Positions 1-39,245 of a stretch of 64,000 bases of DNA are shown here, piece after piece. Below the pieces are notes generated by a model. The model did no database searches, was not told where the DNA came from, and saw only the letters and a program-made list of their open reading frames with translations. Source of the DNA: Misgurnus anguillicaudatus (taxonomy: Eukaryota; Chordata; Actinopteri; Cypriniformes; Cobitidae); contig NC_073353.2 in the NCBI RefSeq assembly GCF_027580225.2, positions 33,051,501 through 33,115,500 of the forward strand. The letters run 5' to 3'. How positions within the stretch are numbered: position 1 is the stretch's first letter; every line of letters begins with the position of its first letter. A program made the position numbers and the translations under genes.

Positions 1-850
1 ATGTTGCATACCAATTTTCGTGGCAATCGGGCAAAAACCCTAGGACGAGTTCGCAAAAGTAGGTTTTACGAATAATTCAAAATGGCGGAAAAATTTTAAT
101 GACGGAAAATGACGTCATAGGGTCCAATCGAATCGTCTTGAGCCAGGGAATCATAGGAAACAAGAATTTTATTTCTAGGACTTAAGGATCAGAAGATATA
201 AGCAAAAACATAAGTGCAACTTTGGACTGTTGGTGGCGCTAGCGGTTTAGAGATAGAGACTCCAAATTTGCTGTGGGGACACATTGGACTGTCCTTTATC
301 AGTGTGCCAAATTTCATAACTTTCCTACGTACGGTTCTATGGGCTGCCATAGACCGCAATGGCGGAAGAAGAATAACTAATAATAATAATTATTATAAAA
401 AGAAAACTAACAAATACAATAGGGGTCTTCGCCCCTTCGGGGCTTGACCCCTAAAAACTAACAATAACAATAGGGTTCTACGCCCCTTCGGGGCTTGACC
501 CCTAATAAGAAAACTAACAATAACAATAGGGTTCTACGCCCCTTCGGGGCTTGACCCCTAATAAAATGTCAAAACTGGGGCCCCCTGGCACAATCACAGG
601 GCCACCAGTTTGAGAACCACTGAACTAAAGGATGTTATATACATCTGAGATGGCCTAAGAGTGAGAATTTTCATTTTTGGGTGAACTACTCAGACTAATC
701 TGCTGTTTCACAATAAAATGGTTATATTTTGAACAAAAACAAAAGCCAAAAACAACCAACAAGATCCAAGTCATGTGTTCACTGAGGCCAGAAAATAAGC
801 AGTGCGGTCAAACACGTTCCTACATGTTCACTCAAAATACAGTATTTATT
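1..850. repeat. Repeat-rich stretch in wdr75 intron 6 with three hairpin copies and a hAT-type end
   Basis: No coding exon is visible. Three tandem copies of a GC-rich hairpin (about 420-453, 471-505 and 527-560, spacing 51 and 56 bp) carry the core GCCCCTTCGGGGC. In copy 1 an outer stem TAGGGGTC/GACCCCTA encloses the inner stem. From 575 to 617 there is a fragment ending GTTTGAGAACCACTG, the terminal inverted repeat of hAT-type elements seen elsewhere in this window. Confidence 0.6.
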
Positions 851-852
851 AC

Positions 853-3800
853 CTGTTTGTTATCTGCTTCCTGAAGAAAAAAACTGTAAGTTTGAGGGCT
901 TTGGCAGACGCTATATATTCACCCTGAAAACACAAGAAAAATATTATGAATAGATAATAAAATCTTCATGTAGTTTCAAAAGCTGCGGGACATAACAGTA
1001 GATGAGCAAAGCTTTGAAATCAATGCAAATGTATTTCTATAGCACTTTTCCCAATGCTGAATTGTTGGAAGAAAAATAAGGAACAAATGTCAAATTTGTA
1101 GCAATAGCCAACAATACATTGTATGGGTCAAATTAGCAATATTTTTATGGCAAAAATCAATAGGATATTAAGTAAAGATCATGTTTAATGAAGATATTTG
1201 TACATTCCCTACTGTAAATATATCAAAGATGGATTTATCATTAGTAATGTGTTGTCAATGACTTCATTTTGACAACTTTAACCTTTTAAGCGTCACCCCC
1301 CCCCCATTGAGTTAAATCTACACTATTGGAGCTTTCAAACAATATACAGTTTGTCATGATTATGCAAACATTGAAGTAAATGTAGGGGTCCTGCTGGTGG
1401 GACAGTGACATTTAGCAGAAAATAAATGTTTTGAGACACACTCTCTTCATAAATGAATCAATTACTCTCCCTACATAATTTATTTTATAAAACACTGTTG
1501 AAATGTTTATTCTGGAGGCTTAGACCTTTCCAACGAAATATAGTTTGTAGTGATAGATTAAAAATTTACATCAACAATATTAATGCAAACTTAGGTGTCC
1601 CGTATTCGGGACGGCGACGCTTAACAGTAAAGGCGGGGTGCATGATTTTTGAAAAACACTTTGGAAAAGGGAGTCGGGCCTAGTATCAAAACACACTTGT
1701 AGCCAATCAGCAGTAAGGGGCGTGTCTACCAACCAACATCTTTCATGGGTTGCGTATGTGTGTATGGGTATCTGGGGGCGGGTCTATCAAAAGAAGGTCA
1801 AGATTTTATTGGGGTAGGGGCGTGTTTAAGTGATTTCAAATATCAACATTGGCTTTTAGAGATCATGCACCCCACCTTTAAAAGGCGATTTTCTAAATAT
1901 TTAATTTTTAGAAAATCGACATTTTCAAATAGTTGTATCTCGGCCAAATAAAAAAAAATTAACCCTTAAAAGGGGACAGATCATATGTTGTAATTGGGTC
2001 CCCAGTTCTTCTTTCAACCTAGAAAATGTGAAAAAGATCAACCCAGTAACTTAGTTTTGGTAAACCATTCTCTGCAAGCATGTGAAAAAAATAGGTCATT
2101 GAAATTTGGCTCTGGCCTATAACAAAACAAACAATCATAAAATACACGTCATTACAGCAAAAACATTAAATGGATAAAATCAATCCTTATTCATATACCT
2201 CAAACAGCAATTAAGTGCACGGTCATGACTCATGACTCTTCAAAACCTTTCCCTGTGTTACACAGAGCTAAGTCACATTTACACACCACATTAAAAATTC
2301 AGAAGTCATGGTGAGTAATGACTTTACCAAAACAACTAGCTATCATGTAACACGGCTACTGACGCTACAAAAATAACACCTGTGCTGTGCCACACTAATT
2401 AACCTTCAGAGGTTTAAACTGTTTACCGTACCACATCAACCAACTTACAAAGGCAATGACTACGCAGGTTGGCAACAAATTTTACCATAACAAGAGGAGT
2501 ATGTTTGATGTAGTGTTTGCCTAAAGACACCTCCCGTCTACCAAACACGACCCATTTTAAATATTTCTTAACGAAATACACACACGTTTTGCTCTGGTGT
2601 AAAGACATTAAATTAAGGCAATTGTTGTCATTTATGACAGTATCTTCATTGCTTTGTAGGCTTGCACTTTATTGGGGGAAATGACAATGCAATATTTTGT
2701 TTTTTTGTGATGATATTGCAATATGAGAAATACTGAAGTGAAAGGGACATGTTTGTTAAGTATGAAATGCATACTCGAAGTGTGTCCTCTGCATTTAACC
2801 CATCCCAGGGAGTAGTGAACACACACACACCCGCTCAGGGCAGTGTGCAGCTTTCCCAGCACTCATGAGGCGTACACACCAGACGTGAATTCAATGATCT
2901 GCGCAAGTAGATAACATACAAAGTCAAAACGAATTGGCGCTGTGCGATGTGAATTAGGCAGCACGATTGCTTGGAAAACATGTGCTACTTACCTAAAATG
3001 AGTGTTCATGCAAGTTGAAAATATTTAACCGAGTGAAAAATTTGGATGACACAAAGTTAATACTACGAGTAATCTAGAGCGAGGAACGCGATGCTTCGCG
3101 TGTGTATGCTGCATCAGGGAGCATTTAGGGTTAAGGTGCCTTGCTCAAGCGCACCTCAGATGCAACCTGCCGGCCGTGAGTCTCGAACCGGCAATTCTCG
3201 GGTTACATTAACCCTTTAACTGGCGCTGCCCTTTTTGAGTGGTGGGGTGGTAAAAAAGGTGATGCACACCTTCAAATTGATATAACTCTGGTCTAACTTC
3301 TAGACAAAAAATATATAATTTTTTTGGTCTAGAAGCCTAATTTTGGTATTGTTTTATAGACACTTTAACGTTTTTGTGTCTGGAGGTGAAAATATATTTT
3401 TTATAGCAGTTTACATTTATTTGTAATAAAAATAATACTATATTGCTTTTTTTATTTAATAGATAAAATTATCAAAAAACTACTACTAATAGGTTTTAAA
3501 ACATAAAAACTACATTCTTAGACCTTTCCAACAATATATAGTTTGTCGTGATAGATTAACATTTACATAAGTATGTTACAATAAGTAAAAATAAGTAAAC
3601 TTGCTCATGGCACAGCGTCAGTTAACAGTATTAACCAACAGCAGAATTTTTTTATAATGGGTTTTACATGCATGGCTTTTGTGAATTTGTGCTTTATTAA
3701 CACAGTTATATCTGCAACAAAGTATTCTGTCGTCAAATAATTACATAACAGTATATTTTTGTTTTACTTCCTTTGACTATATTTAACAATCTGTATTATT

Positions 3801-4000
3801 TATTATTTACCCTTTTATCTTAGATGTGACCTTTCTGTGAAAATCTAGCTGACTTCCTTTGACTATATTTAACAATCTGTATTATTTATTATTTACCCTT
3901 TTATCTTAGATGTGACCTTTCTGTGAAAATCTAGCTGAAGTATTTACTGTTTTCTACTTAAATCATCATAATGTAAAGAACATTTTTTGAAAATATAATC

Positions 4001-4036
<36 letters not shown>

Positions 4037-7000
4037 TATATATTATATTATATTATATTATATTTTATATATTATATTATATTATAATTTCACAAAAAAA
4101 TAACGCGTTAAACATTTTTAACGCATTTTAATCGCACTTAGTTTTGCACCGCGGAACATTTCTCATTGGATGAGTTTCGGCGGACCGATTATACTGGAGC
4201 ACCGACTAGCGTTCATGACTTCAGACAACAACAAACCACAGTGAACATGAACGAAGAAGCTGATGAGATCGCTTTGGTTGGCCCCATGGATGGGAAATTT
4301 TTAAAATAAAAAACAAACGGATGGAAGGGTCGATAAGAGCATGTTTGTGTGTAAGCTATGCAACAAGGAATTCACATATCACCGCAGCACATCGAGCCTC
4401 AAGTATCATCTCAATGCAAAACATATAGCAGCTAGCGTGGACATTAGCCCGACTCCGAGTACAACAACTTGGTTGAACAAAAATAAACAATATTTTGTTG
4501 CTTAAGCTTATGTATTCAGTCATTATTCATGGGGTGGGTTGCACCAACAAGGATTAAATTAAGCAGAGTTTAGAGCTAATCTAGGGTTTGTTGATCCCAG
4601 TTTAATTTTAATTCGAGTTGTGTTGCACCACTTAAATTTAAACACAGATTAACAAATCTTAGATTAAATCTTTAAACTGTATTAAATCCTTCATCTGCGA
4701 TTTATTTTGTCCGCCATGTTGAATTTTCCGGTGTAATTAAACAGCAACAATGTTGACGTTGTCATTCAAAGAGGAAATAAACAGTTTATGCAAGCAAAGG
4801 TTATGTAATTGTTGTATTATAAATCACCTACATACACCGGTAGGATAATCTAAAGGTCTGATTCAAATAAAAACATTTGACAATCTTTTAAAAACAATTA
4901 ACAGACCAGGAAATATTGTGACAGGAAATATCGCAAAGCTCAGATATTGTGCTATAATGAACAAGATGTGTCGACGCATTTGTCATGAAGCACCACCGTG
5001 TGTCCGTACATTCACAGTCCTTCGTCTGACTGGAGCGCGCGTGACAGAGGAGAAGCACATACGAGCATCGGTAGCTGTCACCGGTGCTGTTAATAATCTT
5101 TTTGAGCCGCCAAACTCACTTTGTTGAGATTTTATAATAAACGCATCTTTAAATAGCGCCACCACGCTCGCGGTATGTGTTTCTAATAATTTAGCCAGAC
5201 ATTAAATTGTAAAAAAACATATTTAAACCTCCTCATATGCAAGTTTAAAGTTAATCCCTCACTGAGATTTAAAACGGAGTTTAAAGTAATGGAGCAACAG
5301 GATTAAAGATAATCTAGATTTACTGTAAGATTTAAACCTGGATCAAAATGACAGTTTAAATTTAAACCTGTTTATTTTTAAACAGGTTTAAAGTTTGGTG
5401 CAACGGAATTATTAAATAAGCTTTGATTTAAACCAGATTTAGGCCTAATCCTTGTTGGTGCAACCCACCCATGGTATACTAAAAATCCATGTGAAAAAAT
5501 AACTTCTCAATGTTCTCAGATCAAATATTTATATGTGATTAAAATGTGATTAATTTCGATTAATTAATTACAAAGCCTCTAATTAACTAGATACATTTTT
5601 TTAATCGAGTCCCGGCCCTAATATATATAAAGATCCAAAACAGTGGTGAGGGAGATTCTTACCTCTCTGCCAAACGCTGTGCAGGTGGGGTTTGGACTGA
5701 TATCGCCCAAAACAGCTGACAGCTCTTTGACCTCCACTTCCTGTTCTGCTGACTTGGGCAGATGAGCGGCAACCAGCTGGAAACACTCTGGACATGCAAA
5801 AAAATCAAGGCCAAAACCTCAGAAAAACTATAGTCAGTGATATGGCCTGCAACAGTTTCATGTCCTTTTACCTCATGAACTTGACATGCTATTAAATGGT
5901 ACCAAGTTTAAGGGTTTTGGTGGTTTGATGAGAGCATGTTACAAAACAAGTTGTGTCTGAGCTAACCCAGCAAGCAAATTTGGGTTTAAAAGACGTCTAA
6001 TAGCCATCCAAACAAAGCCCAGACATCTAGGCAAAATTGAGGCTGTCAGTGAAAATTTAAGAGGTATAACAATAGCCCAAAATTAATAAAGAAAAAAAAA
6101 ACAAGCACCTTATAATCACTGTATAAGACTATATAAGATATTTTGACAAAAATGACATGCAACCAAATTCAAGTTAATTTTGGCTAGAAGTGGGTTACTC
6201 ATAGCTGGTGTATATCAGGTCTATAGTAAGCCTAGACAATGAAATGACAACTACAGCTTGCTGGGCTTTGTGTGACTACCCACAGTGCATTTCCGGACCC
6301 CTCCCACAAAAATATTGTGGTGCCTTTTAATTTTTTATATAAATTAAAAAAAAATCTTTATAAAATCTTTAAGAATAGGCTTTATGCCCAGCAGCATTAC
6401 TTCCTGAACTTCAGCCAGCTCCTTGTTTCCTGTCTGCCATTATTGGACAAACTGATTAATCCAGGCGTGTCCGATTATTGTTGTTGTGACTACTGAGGTC
6501 AGGCACACCTGGATTAATCAGTTTGTCCAATAATGGAAGACAGGAAACAAGGAGCTGGCTTAAGTTCAGGAAGTAGTGCAGCTGGGCATAAAGCCTATTG
6601 GGAAATAAATTTTTCCTTTTGACCCATAAAGAGGACAAAACAAGTTTATGGTCACAAAAAATTAAATGTCGGACATAGTATCATTTCTTAAAATAAAAAA
6701 AAAACACTCTAAAACTCATCTCCTCATGTCTAAGATAAGGCATGTGTCTGGTTAAAAAAACTTAAATGTGAATCAAATAAGTTTGATGCCTACTATTGAG
6801 TGCCAGCTATCAATGACTTCATTATTAGACCTAAAACCTACATACCAGCGACTGATTCTTTAGCCAAAGGGAAAAGCAGGAAAATGACTCCCTCGTGTTT
6901 CTGGGACACACACAGTGAAAACAACGGATATCCAAAGACAAACGTCTGAGAAAAAGAAGATAAAAAAACAGTAATATGAGAGGAATGAAAACATTTGTAC

Positions 7001-9276
7001 TAGTTACTGTAACAGTAGCTTTGTCATTCAAATCACGAGTCATACCTTGATGAGAATGCCATCAAGGAAATCCCATAATTTAACAGTGCCATCTGCTGAG
7101 CAAGAGTAGACCTGCAGAAGAATAAACAAAGACAGCAAGTAAACAAACTGTTGTTCAATTACTTTTAAGACACAATAAAGAAATGGCATGATGGTTTAGA
7201 TCAGGGGTCTCCAACCTTTTTGTGAGCAAGGGCAACCACAATGGATAAAACAATCTGAAGGGCTACTTTTTTTTATATAGTTTACTTAAAACCTTTTTCT
7301 TTTACTTGTTGAAATGATTTATAATTGTTAAAAATGTTAACATGCATAAAAGAAGCAATGCTAATAAAAAAATCTTAAAACTGGAGCTATTACAGAATGT
7401 GCTTTGGCGCACAGCTCACAGACTCTGTATGGGCAACCTGGTGGAGACCACTGGTTTAAATGCTTTGTAAAGGAATAAAATCCTGTTGTGTTGTTCAGTG
7501 AGCTAACTTATTACAACAATCTATGAACTATAGCCTGTAGCTTGCAATATTATTGACAAAAATTATTCTTGTTTTATTAAAAACCTGCAATTTCTAAATG
7601 CATCCATCATAGCAATAAAGAATGTTACTGTCAGAGACTAACCTTAGTGTCAATAGCTGCATTTCCATTACAAATTTTCGTAAAACTTTAGCATTATAAT
7701 CTAAATATCGACAAAATTATTGGGAAATGACAGCATTATTTAACGATAATAGGCAACTAAAGAGTAGTTTTTCCTCTTGCAAAAAGTCATTTCAAACATC
7801 ACCTCCACCACTGTAGGTTTACTAGTATCATATCCACCAAATAGGCATTATTTTTAACCGAAGAAAACACAAGAGTATCCAAATATTAATGCCAATACTT
7901 ATAATGCCCTTATACTTAGGAGCGGCAACGTATAGGTGTTGCTCAGAGGTATTAATACATTATTTTAAATCAAACGAGATGCAGGAGTATTGGCAAGGAA
8001 GTCTTTTTTTCTCTCGAAATTGTCGGAGTAATATCTGATCAAAGTGTACTTGCTGGAACAGAAAAGATTTCCTACTAAAAAAGACCCTCTAAAACAAGAC
8101 AAATCTGATTGGCTGGTTTTAGCTGTTCTTGCAGCCTGGTTTTAGCTGCTTAATCTGGTGTACCAGGATGGTTTTAGATGGGGTTTGACCATTCATTTTT
8201 TAGCTGGTCTTAGCTGCTCAAAACTGCAACAAACACAGGTTCTGTTATACCATTTTCAAAATATACATTCACAGTAACAATCTACCTTCTAGTATGATTG
8301 ACTATACATACAAAAAGGCCATATAAATGTCAGTTTTGAGCTTTAGGGTTCTCTATAGTACTTTAATGATACAATCACAGCATCTCTATGATCATCCTAA
8401 ACTGATCAAACATAACATAGGCTTGTCTTACATAATCATGCCTGCCCTAAACCCTGTAACATACAGATCTGACAGACCAACTTTAAATTGCATAATAACA
8501 TAATAAAGACCAACGTGTCTCTCTTAAGAAAAGAGAACCCCAATTCATCTTACCATACTTTTTTTCTTGTAACTCTTGTGTTTCTTAATTTGTACATATA
8601 TGTTTTTGAGTACATCACAGTCTAATGTATTATGTCTATGGTCCGAGGAGAAGCATTTAAGAGTTGAATACGACAATACAGGACTCTGATGTTCACACTA
8701 ACCTGTAGGTGATTGGAAGGGTTCAATGCGATGCCGGTTACTTGTTTGGTGTGGCCCTGTAGATTATGTATCCACTCTTCTGTCCGTGTGCTGTAGACCT
8801 TTATTAAATCTCCAGATATGCACAATACAAACCTGCAAGGATGAAACAACTTTCAACAACTTTGAAACAATCTGTGGTATGCGTCATGTCTATGCTACTA
8901 CACTGTACTTCCAACATAGTACCACCAACACACACTGTTAGCAGGGACCAACAGAGTCCATTATAGTTCCCATTTAAACCAAAACAATTTCCATTATAAA
9001 CGTTAGATCCATTAGCATTTCAGTGATGGTTTCTACGTTTAATTTTCAAAAGAGGTTAATAAATAGGAACGTTGTTCTCTGAGGGAACAGCATTCCATTC
9101 ACCACAGCACACGTTTGTTAGTGTTGACGTTTAAGTTATATAACAAAGAGAAAAACACGCATAAAAATATATTCATGAATTAACAGATACCTCGAGTCTT
9201 GGGAGATAATCGGCGGTCTCAGGTTTATTTTGCTGCCGCCGCAGCGAACCACGCGGATGTCACTATTCTCCACCAT
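853..9276 (-). CDS. wdr75: WD repeat protein 75 (UTP17), first six coding exons, 3' part outside window
   Basis: WDR75/UTP17 belongs to the t-UTP part of the small-subunit processome and supports nucleolar pre-rRNA transcription and processing. Coding exons on the minus strand, in order: 9276-9191, 8832-8703, 7111-7046, 6945-6846, 5787-5663 and 923-853. All have GT donors and AG acceptors and join in frame, giving 192 codons plus 2 bases. The start at 9276 reads MVENSDIRVVRCGG, close to the known vertebrate N-terminus. Exon 2 carries SGDLIKVYSTRTEEW and GHTKQVTGIALNP, exon 3 carries the WD-type end VKLWDF, and exon 6 ends FFFRKQITN. The 4.7-kb intron 5 is filled with repeats. Exon 7 was not found left of 853 and should lie outside the window. 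The gene is head-to-head with stat4. Identity is confident; the exon borders are read by eye. Confidence 0.93.
1255..1960. repeat. Dispersed repeat, two related copies in wdr75 intron 5
   Basis: The segments at about 1290-1430 and 1500-1630 share a layout: accttTCCAACaatata, GTTTGT.GTGAT and then a short hairpin (GTCCTG...GGGAC in one, GTCCCGTATTCGGGAC in the other). A third related copy lies at about 3515-3625. The neighbouring 1690-1960 stretch has GGGGCGTGTC-like boxes. No coding signal was seen. Confidence 0.45.
2740..3210 (-). mobile_element. Fish SINE interrupted by a short inverted-repeat insertion
   Basis: On the minus strand, TTGCCGGTTCGAGACTC (about 3178-3194) resembles a pol III B box. 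Further along, the GTGCCTTGCTCAAG and CATTTAACCCATCC blocks are typical of a widespread teleost SINE. The middle (about 2872-3108) is foreign, with ends GCGTACACACC and GCGTGTGTATGC, so a small DNA element appears to have landed inside the SINE. Assigned from remembered family motifs. Confidence 0.5.
3766..3937. repeat. Exact 86-bp tandem duplication
   Basis: 3766-3851 is repeated without visible change at 3852-3937. The lack of divergence points to a very recent duplication, or to an assembly artefact. It lies in wdr75 intron 5. Confidence 0.85.
4001..4087. repeat. (AAT)n and (ATATT)n simple repeats
   Basis: An AAT run (about 4001-4033) is followed by an ATATT-type run (about 4036-4087), just left of a decayed hAT element. 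Confidence 0.85.
4095..5621. mobile_element. Decayed hAT-type element split by a second element
   Basis: The left part (about 4095-4510) contains a BED zinc-finger reading frame and a TTTAACGCATTTTAATCGC-like border. The right border (about 5520-5621) has the matching ATTAATTTCGATTAATT and TTTAATCGAGTCCCGGCCCTA. The middle, about 4530-5472, is an independent element with inverted ends GGGTTGCACCAACAAGGATT and AATCCTTGTTGGTGCAACCC, so a second transposon sits inside the first. Confidence 0.6.
4323..4505 (+). pseudogene. BED zinc-finger relic of a hAT transposase
   Basis: The open frame reads VDKSMFVCKLCNKEF, then HRSTSSLKYHLNAKH, up to a stop at 4503-4505. The C-x2-C...H-x4-H spacing, with a hydrophobic residue before the first Cys, is the BED finger found at the N-terminus of hAT transposases. 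There is no catalytic part in the remaining sequence, so this is a fragment, not a working gene. Confidence 0.65.
5663..5787 (-). CDS. wdr75: wdr75 coding exon 5
   Basis: The exon encodes ECFQLVAAHLPKSAEQ...VKELSAVLGDI...TCTAFGRE, corresponding to the FQLVSVKLPKSSS region of the mammalian protein. The acceptor is CCAG before 5787 and the donor GAG|GTAAGA at 5662. With exon 4 it makes 225 bases, exactly 75 codons. Confidence 0.9.
6374..6599. repeat. Long near-perfect palindrome (about 98-bp arms)
   Basis: The left arm (about 6374-6472) and right arm (about 6502-6599) are reverse complements with few mismatches around a loop of roughly 30 bp. It is probably a foldback transposable element in wdr75 intron 4. 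The arms explain why similar short reading frames appear on both strands. Confidence 0.8.
6846..6945 (-). CDS. wdr75: wdr75 coding exon 4
   Basis: The exon reads TFVFGYPLFSLCVSQK, then GVIFLLFPLAKESVAG, matching the TFIVGCKLHALFTL region of WDR75. The acceptor is TTTTCTCAG and the donor GCTG|GTATG. It ends in phase 1 and is completed by exon 5 to Glu. Confidence 0.9.
7046..7111 (-). CDS. wdr75: wdr75 coding exon 3
   Basis: Twenty-two codons, VYSCSADGTVKLWDF then LDGILIK, with acceptor TTCTGCAG and donor AAG|GTATGA. It completes the first WD repeat (KLWD). Confidence 0.93.
7202..7453. mobile_element. Non-autonomous hAT-type element
   Basis: The ends are CAGGGGTCTCCAAC and GTGGAGACCACTG. The flanking 8-mers GTTTAGAT (7194-7201) and GTTTAAAT (7454-7461) match at 7 of 8 bases, as expected of a hAT target-site duplication. 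A related internal block recurs at about 20310-20400. Confidence 0.7.
8100..8240. repeat. AGCTGGTTTTAGCTG-type repeat
   Basis: Multiple copies of TGGTTTTAGCTG-like words in wdr75 intron 2, the same repeat family as at 12913-13215. It has no coding content. Confidence 0.6.
8703..8832 (-). CDS. wdr75: wdr75 coding exon 2 (first WD repeat)
   Basis: Acceptor TTGCAG lies just above 8832 and donor CAG|GTTAGT at 8702. The exon encodes FVLCISGDLIKVYSTRTE and then GHTKQVTGIALNPSNHLQ, the GH-containing blade of the first WD repeat. The phases balance exactly (86+130 = 72 codons). Confidence 0.92.
9191..9276 (-). CDS. wdr75: wdr75 coding exon 1 (start codon)
   Basis: The ATG occupies 9276-9274 and is followed by the conserved segment IRVVRCGG. 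The donor is GAG|GTATC at 9190. The exon ends in phase 2 and an AG+G codon (Arg) is completed by exon 2, giving SRFVLCISGD across the junction, as expected for WDR75. Confidence 0.9.
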
Positions 9277-36725
<27,449 letters not shown>

Positions 36726-36885
36726 AGCTTGCTATATATTTACACTACCATTCAAAAGTTTGAAAACACTAACTCATTCTTCATGCTTTTTAAATGTTAC
36801 TAAAGGGGTTACCATCTATTCTGGGCTCTTATTGGCTGCTTTCTCTTCATTATTCAGTCATCCATTTCAAAATATATATTTTTTT

Positions 36886-36891
36886 AATAAA
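36886..36891 (+). terminator. Candidate stat4 polyadenylation signal
   Basis: AATAAA 161 bases after the stat4 stop codon, in an AT-rich stretch. It is the nearest canonical signal, chosen by position only. Confidence 0.4.
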
Positions 36892-37314
36892 ATTGTAGTT
36901 TTCTAATATAAGAAATGAATATTATTCTGTACAAAAGTAATTTCAAACATTTAGAAATAATCCTTTTTAAGATTATTAGAAACATTTAAGTGAAGTGTTA
37001 TATATCTTTGAATGGTAGTGTGTGTGTGCGCATGTGTGTGTGTGTGTATATATCTCTAGGACACTGATCAAATGTAACACCAGTTTAACTTATTTGTTCA
37101 AAAGATCAGATTTCCTAGCTTCTATTGAAGCACACAAGATGACCTTTGAAACATTTTAAGTTGTGCATGGGTAATCTTGTTTTCCATAAACTTGTAAAAT
37201 AGGTAAAATGCATGCTGTCATGCAAATAAATGGCGTTACAGACATTCTGAAATAAGTTTTCAATGTAGGGTTTTTAAGTTATGCTGACAAACCTTAGGAC
37301 TTAAAGGTGCAGTG

Positions 37315-37669
37315 TGTAATTTTTAGAAGGATCTCTTGACAGAAATGCAAAATAATATACAAAACTATATTATCAGGGGTATATAAAGACCTTTTTATAA
37401 TGAACCGTTATGTCTTAGAATGAGACATTTTTATCTACATACACAGAGGGTCCCCTTACATGGGAGTCGCCATTTTGTGACGCCATGTTTCTACAGAAGC
37501 CCTTAACAGGCAAACGTTTTTACTAAGTTGTCTCCGATGATGACATGTTTTTCCGGTGGCGGCTACCGTAGCTTCTCTATGCGTTTCAAAAGCAAAGGGT
37601 GAGCAGTGGACTGAGCCGTTGGTTCGCAACCTCACCACTAGATGCTGCTAAAATTTACACACTGCACCT
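37315..37669. mobile_element. TTAA-flanked element A, intact copy
   Basis: Ends AGGTGCAGTGTGTAATTTTT and AAATTTACACACTGCACCT flanked by TTAA (37311-37314, 37670-37673). It shows the size of element A (355 bp) without the insertions seen at 16348-18165. Confidence 0.85.
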
Positions 37670-38516
37670 TTAAGACCTCACTGTATATTATTGACACTTT
37701 TCAAAATAATGGCTTTTATGTGTAACCTAATATAACTTAGACAGTTTTTTCTTGTTTACATTGCAGATGAGTTCGCCCTAAAAAGAAACAACCACATTTT
37801 GCTTGGATCCAAGATTTTGCATGAGTTCAGTGCTTCTCATAACCGTATTCATATTTCTGTACTTTTCTGGCTTCATTCCACTATAATATGTCATCTCTCT
37901 TTATTGATGTGCAGAATAGATTGCAAGTATATATTGCCAAGTATTGTTAATATTAAACTATCACAGATGAATAATTCATGTCAAGATTCAGGTTAGTAAC
38001 AATCAATTTATTGTATATATATATATGACCAAAGTTCTCCCAATCTGTACATTTATCTGGTTTGCCCAAACTTTCTGCGGTAACATTATACATACTCTTG
38101 ATGTACATATTTATGACATGTTTTCCGTATTATTCTTATTTTTAAAATAAAAATCTCTATATTTATTTTGTTATTTTTTATTCAGATAAAATTGTTATTT
38201 TCTTACGTATACCATTATAAACAGGATACATCTTGCAATGTAAGGTGGGTAGGCCTACGTGGTGGTAGTATTAGTAATAGTGAGAGTATTAGTGGTTAAC
38301 AAGTTCACTGGTGACTTAAAAACAGTCAAAATTACCCATCAGTGATGAATGATGTAAAATTAGGGAATTGCAGTATTCGAGCAGTAGCCTATTTATGCGG
38401 TGGCTGACTAATGATAGTTGTTACATAGAAACCTTTCTAAGTTGGTAATAAACAGAAACTGAATTTCTTGGTAGGATGTGGAATAAACACATTTGCTTCA
38501 GTATAGAGAAATAATT

Positions 38517-39226
38517 AAAGAGCATATATTGTCCGATTCACGTTTTTACATTTCCTTTAGTGTGTAAGTGTGTATTAGTACATGTTAACTATACTACCCT
38601 AGAAAGGCTAAGTGCAGTAACTATGCAAACACTGAAACCAAGAAAAATGCCCTTAAAGTTTTTTTTACTCCAGCCAGTCAAACATGTTACTGCAATTTTG
38701 GCACACACGTTTCTCTGAAATGCGACAAAATTGAACCAGGAGACTCTGTCACAAGACACAACAGATCTCACAAAGCCCATTTCAACCGTTAACTCAAGTT
38801 TGACCGAAAGCATAGTTACTGCGCTTTGGCTTTGTAGGGCATATGCGAAAGGTAAAAAAACCCAATGTAAAATCTCTTTACAAAAACACGGATTGTAGAA
38901 AACAATTTACCCGATTCCTCCCTCTTCGGACTCACAGCCTGTTAACTCCTGTTAGCATTGCATTGTGAGCTAATCTTTCAAACATGGTAAAGGGCGTCAT
39001 ATTTCCGGCTGACGTCAGAGGTGTTCAGCCCAATCACAACGTACAGATTAGATGTCCAATCAGCAACACAGAGCTTTTCAGATCTGTGCGTTTCAGGAGT
39101 GAAATCTGGAGCTACAAAAATGTAAAGTATGTGGAAAATAATGTTTTTTTTTTAACCATAAACCACGTGAACACATTGTATTATACCAAATACACAAAAT
39201 AACGAACAATGAAATAGGTGCACTTT
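38517..39226. mobile_element. Probable TTAA-flanked element
   Basis: The left end TTAAAGAGCATATATT and right end AATAGGTGCACTTTAA are imperfect inverted repeats. It lies between stat4 and stat1; no gene was seen in it. Confidence 0.45.
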
Positions 39227-39245
39227 AATGCTACAGCATATAATA

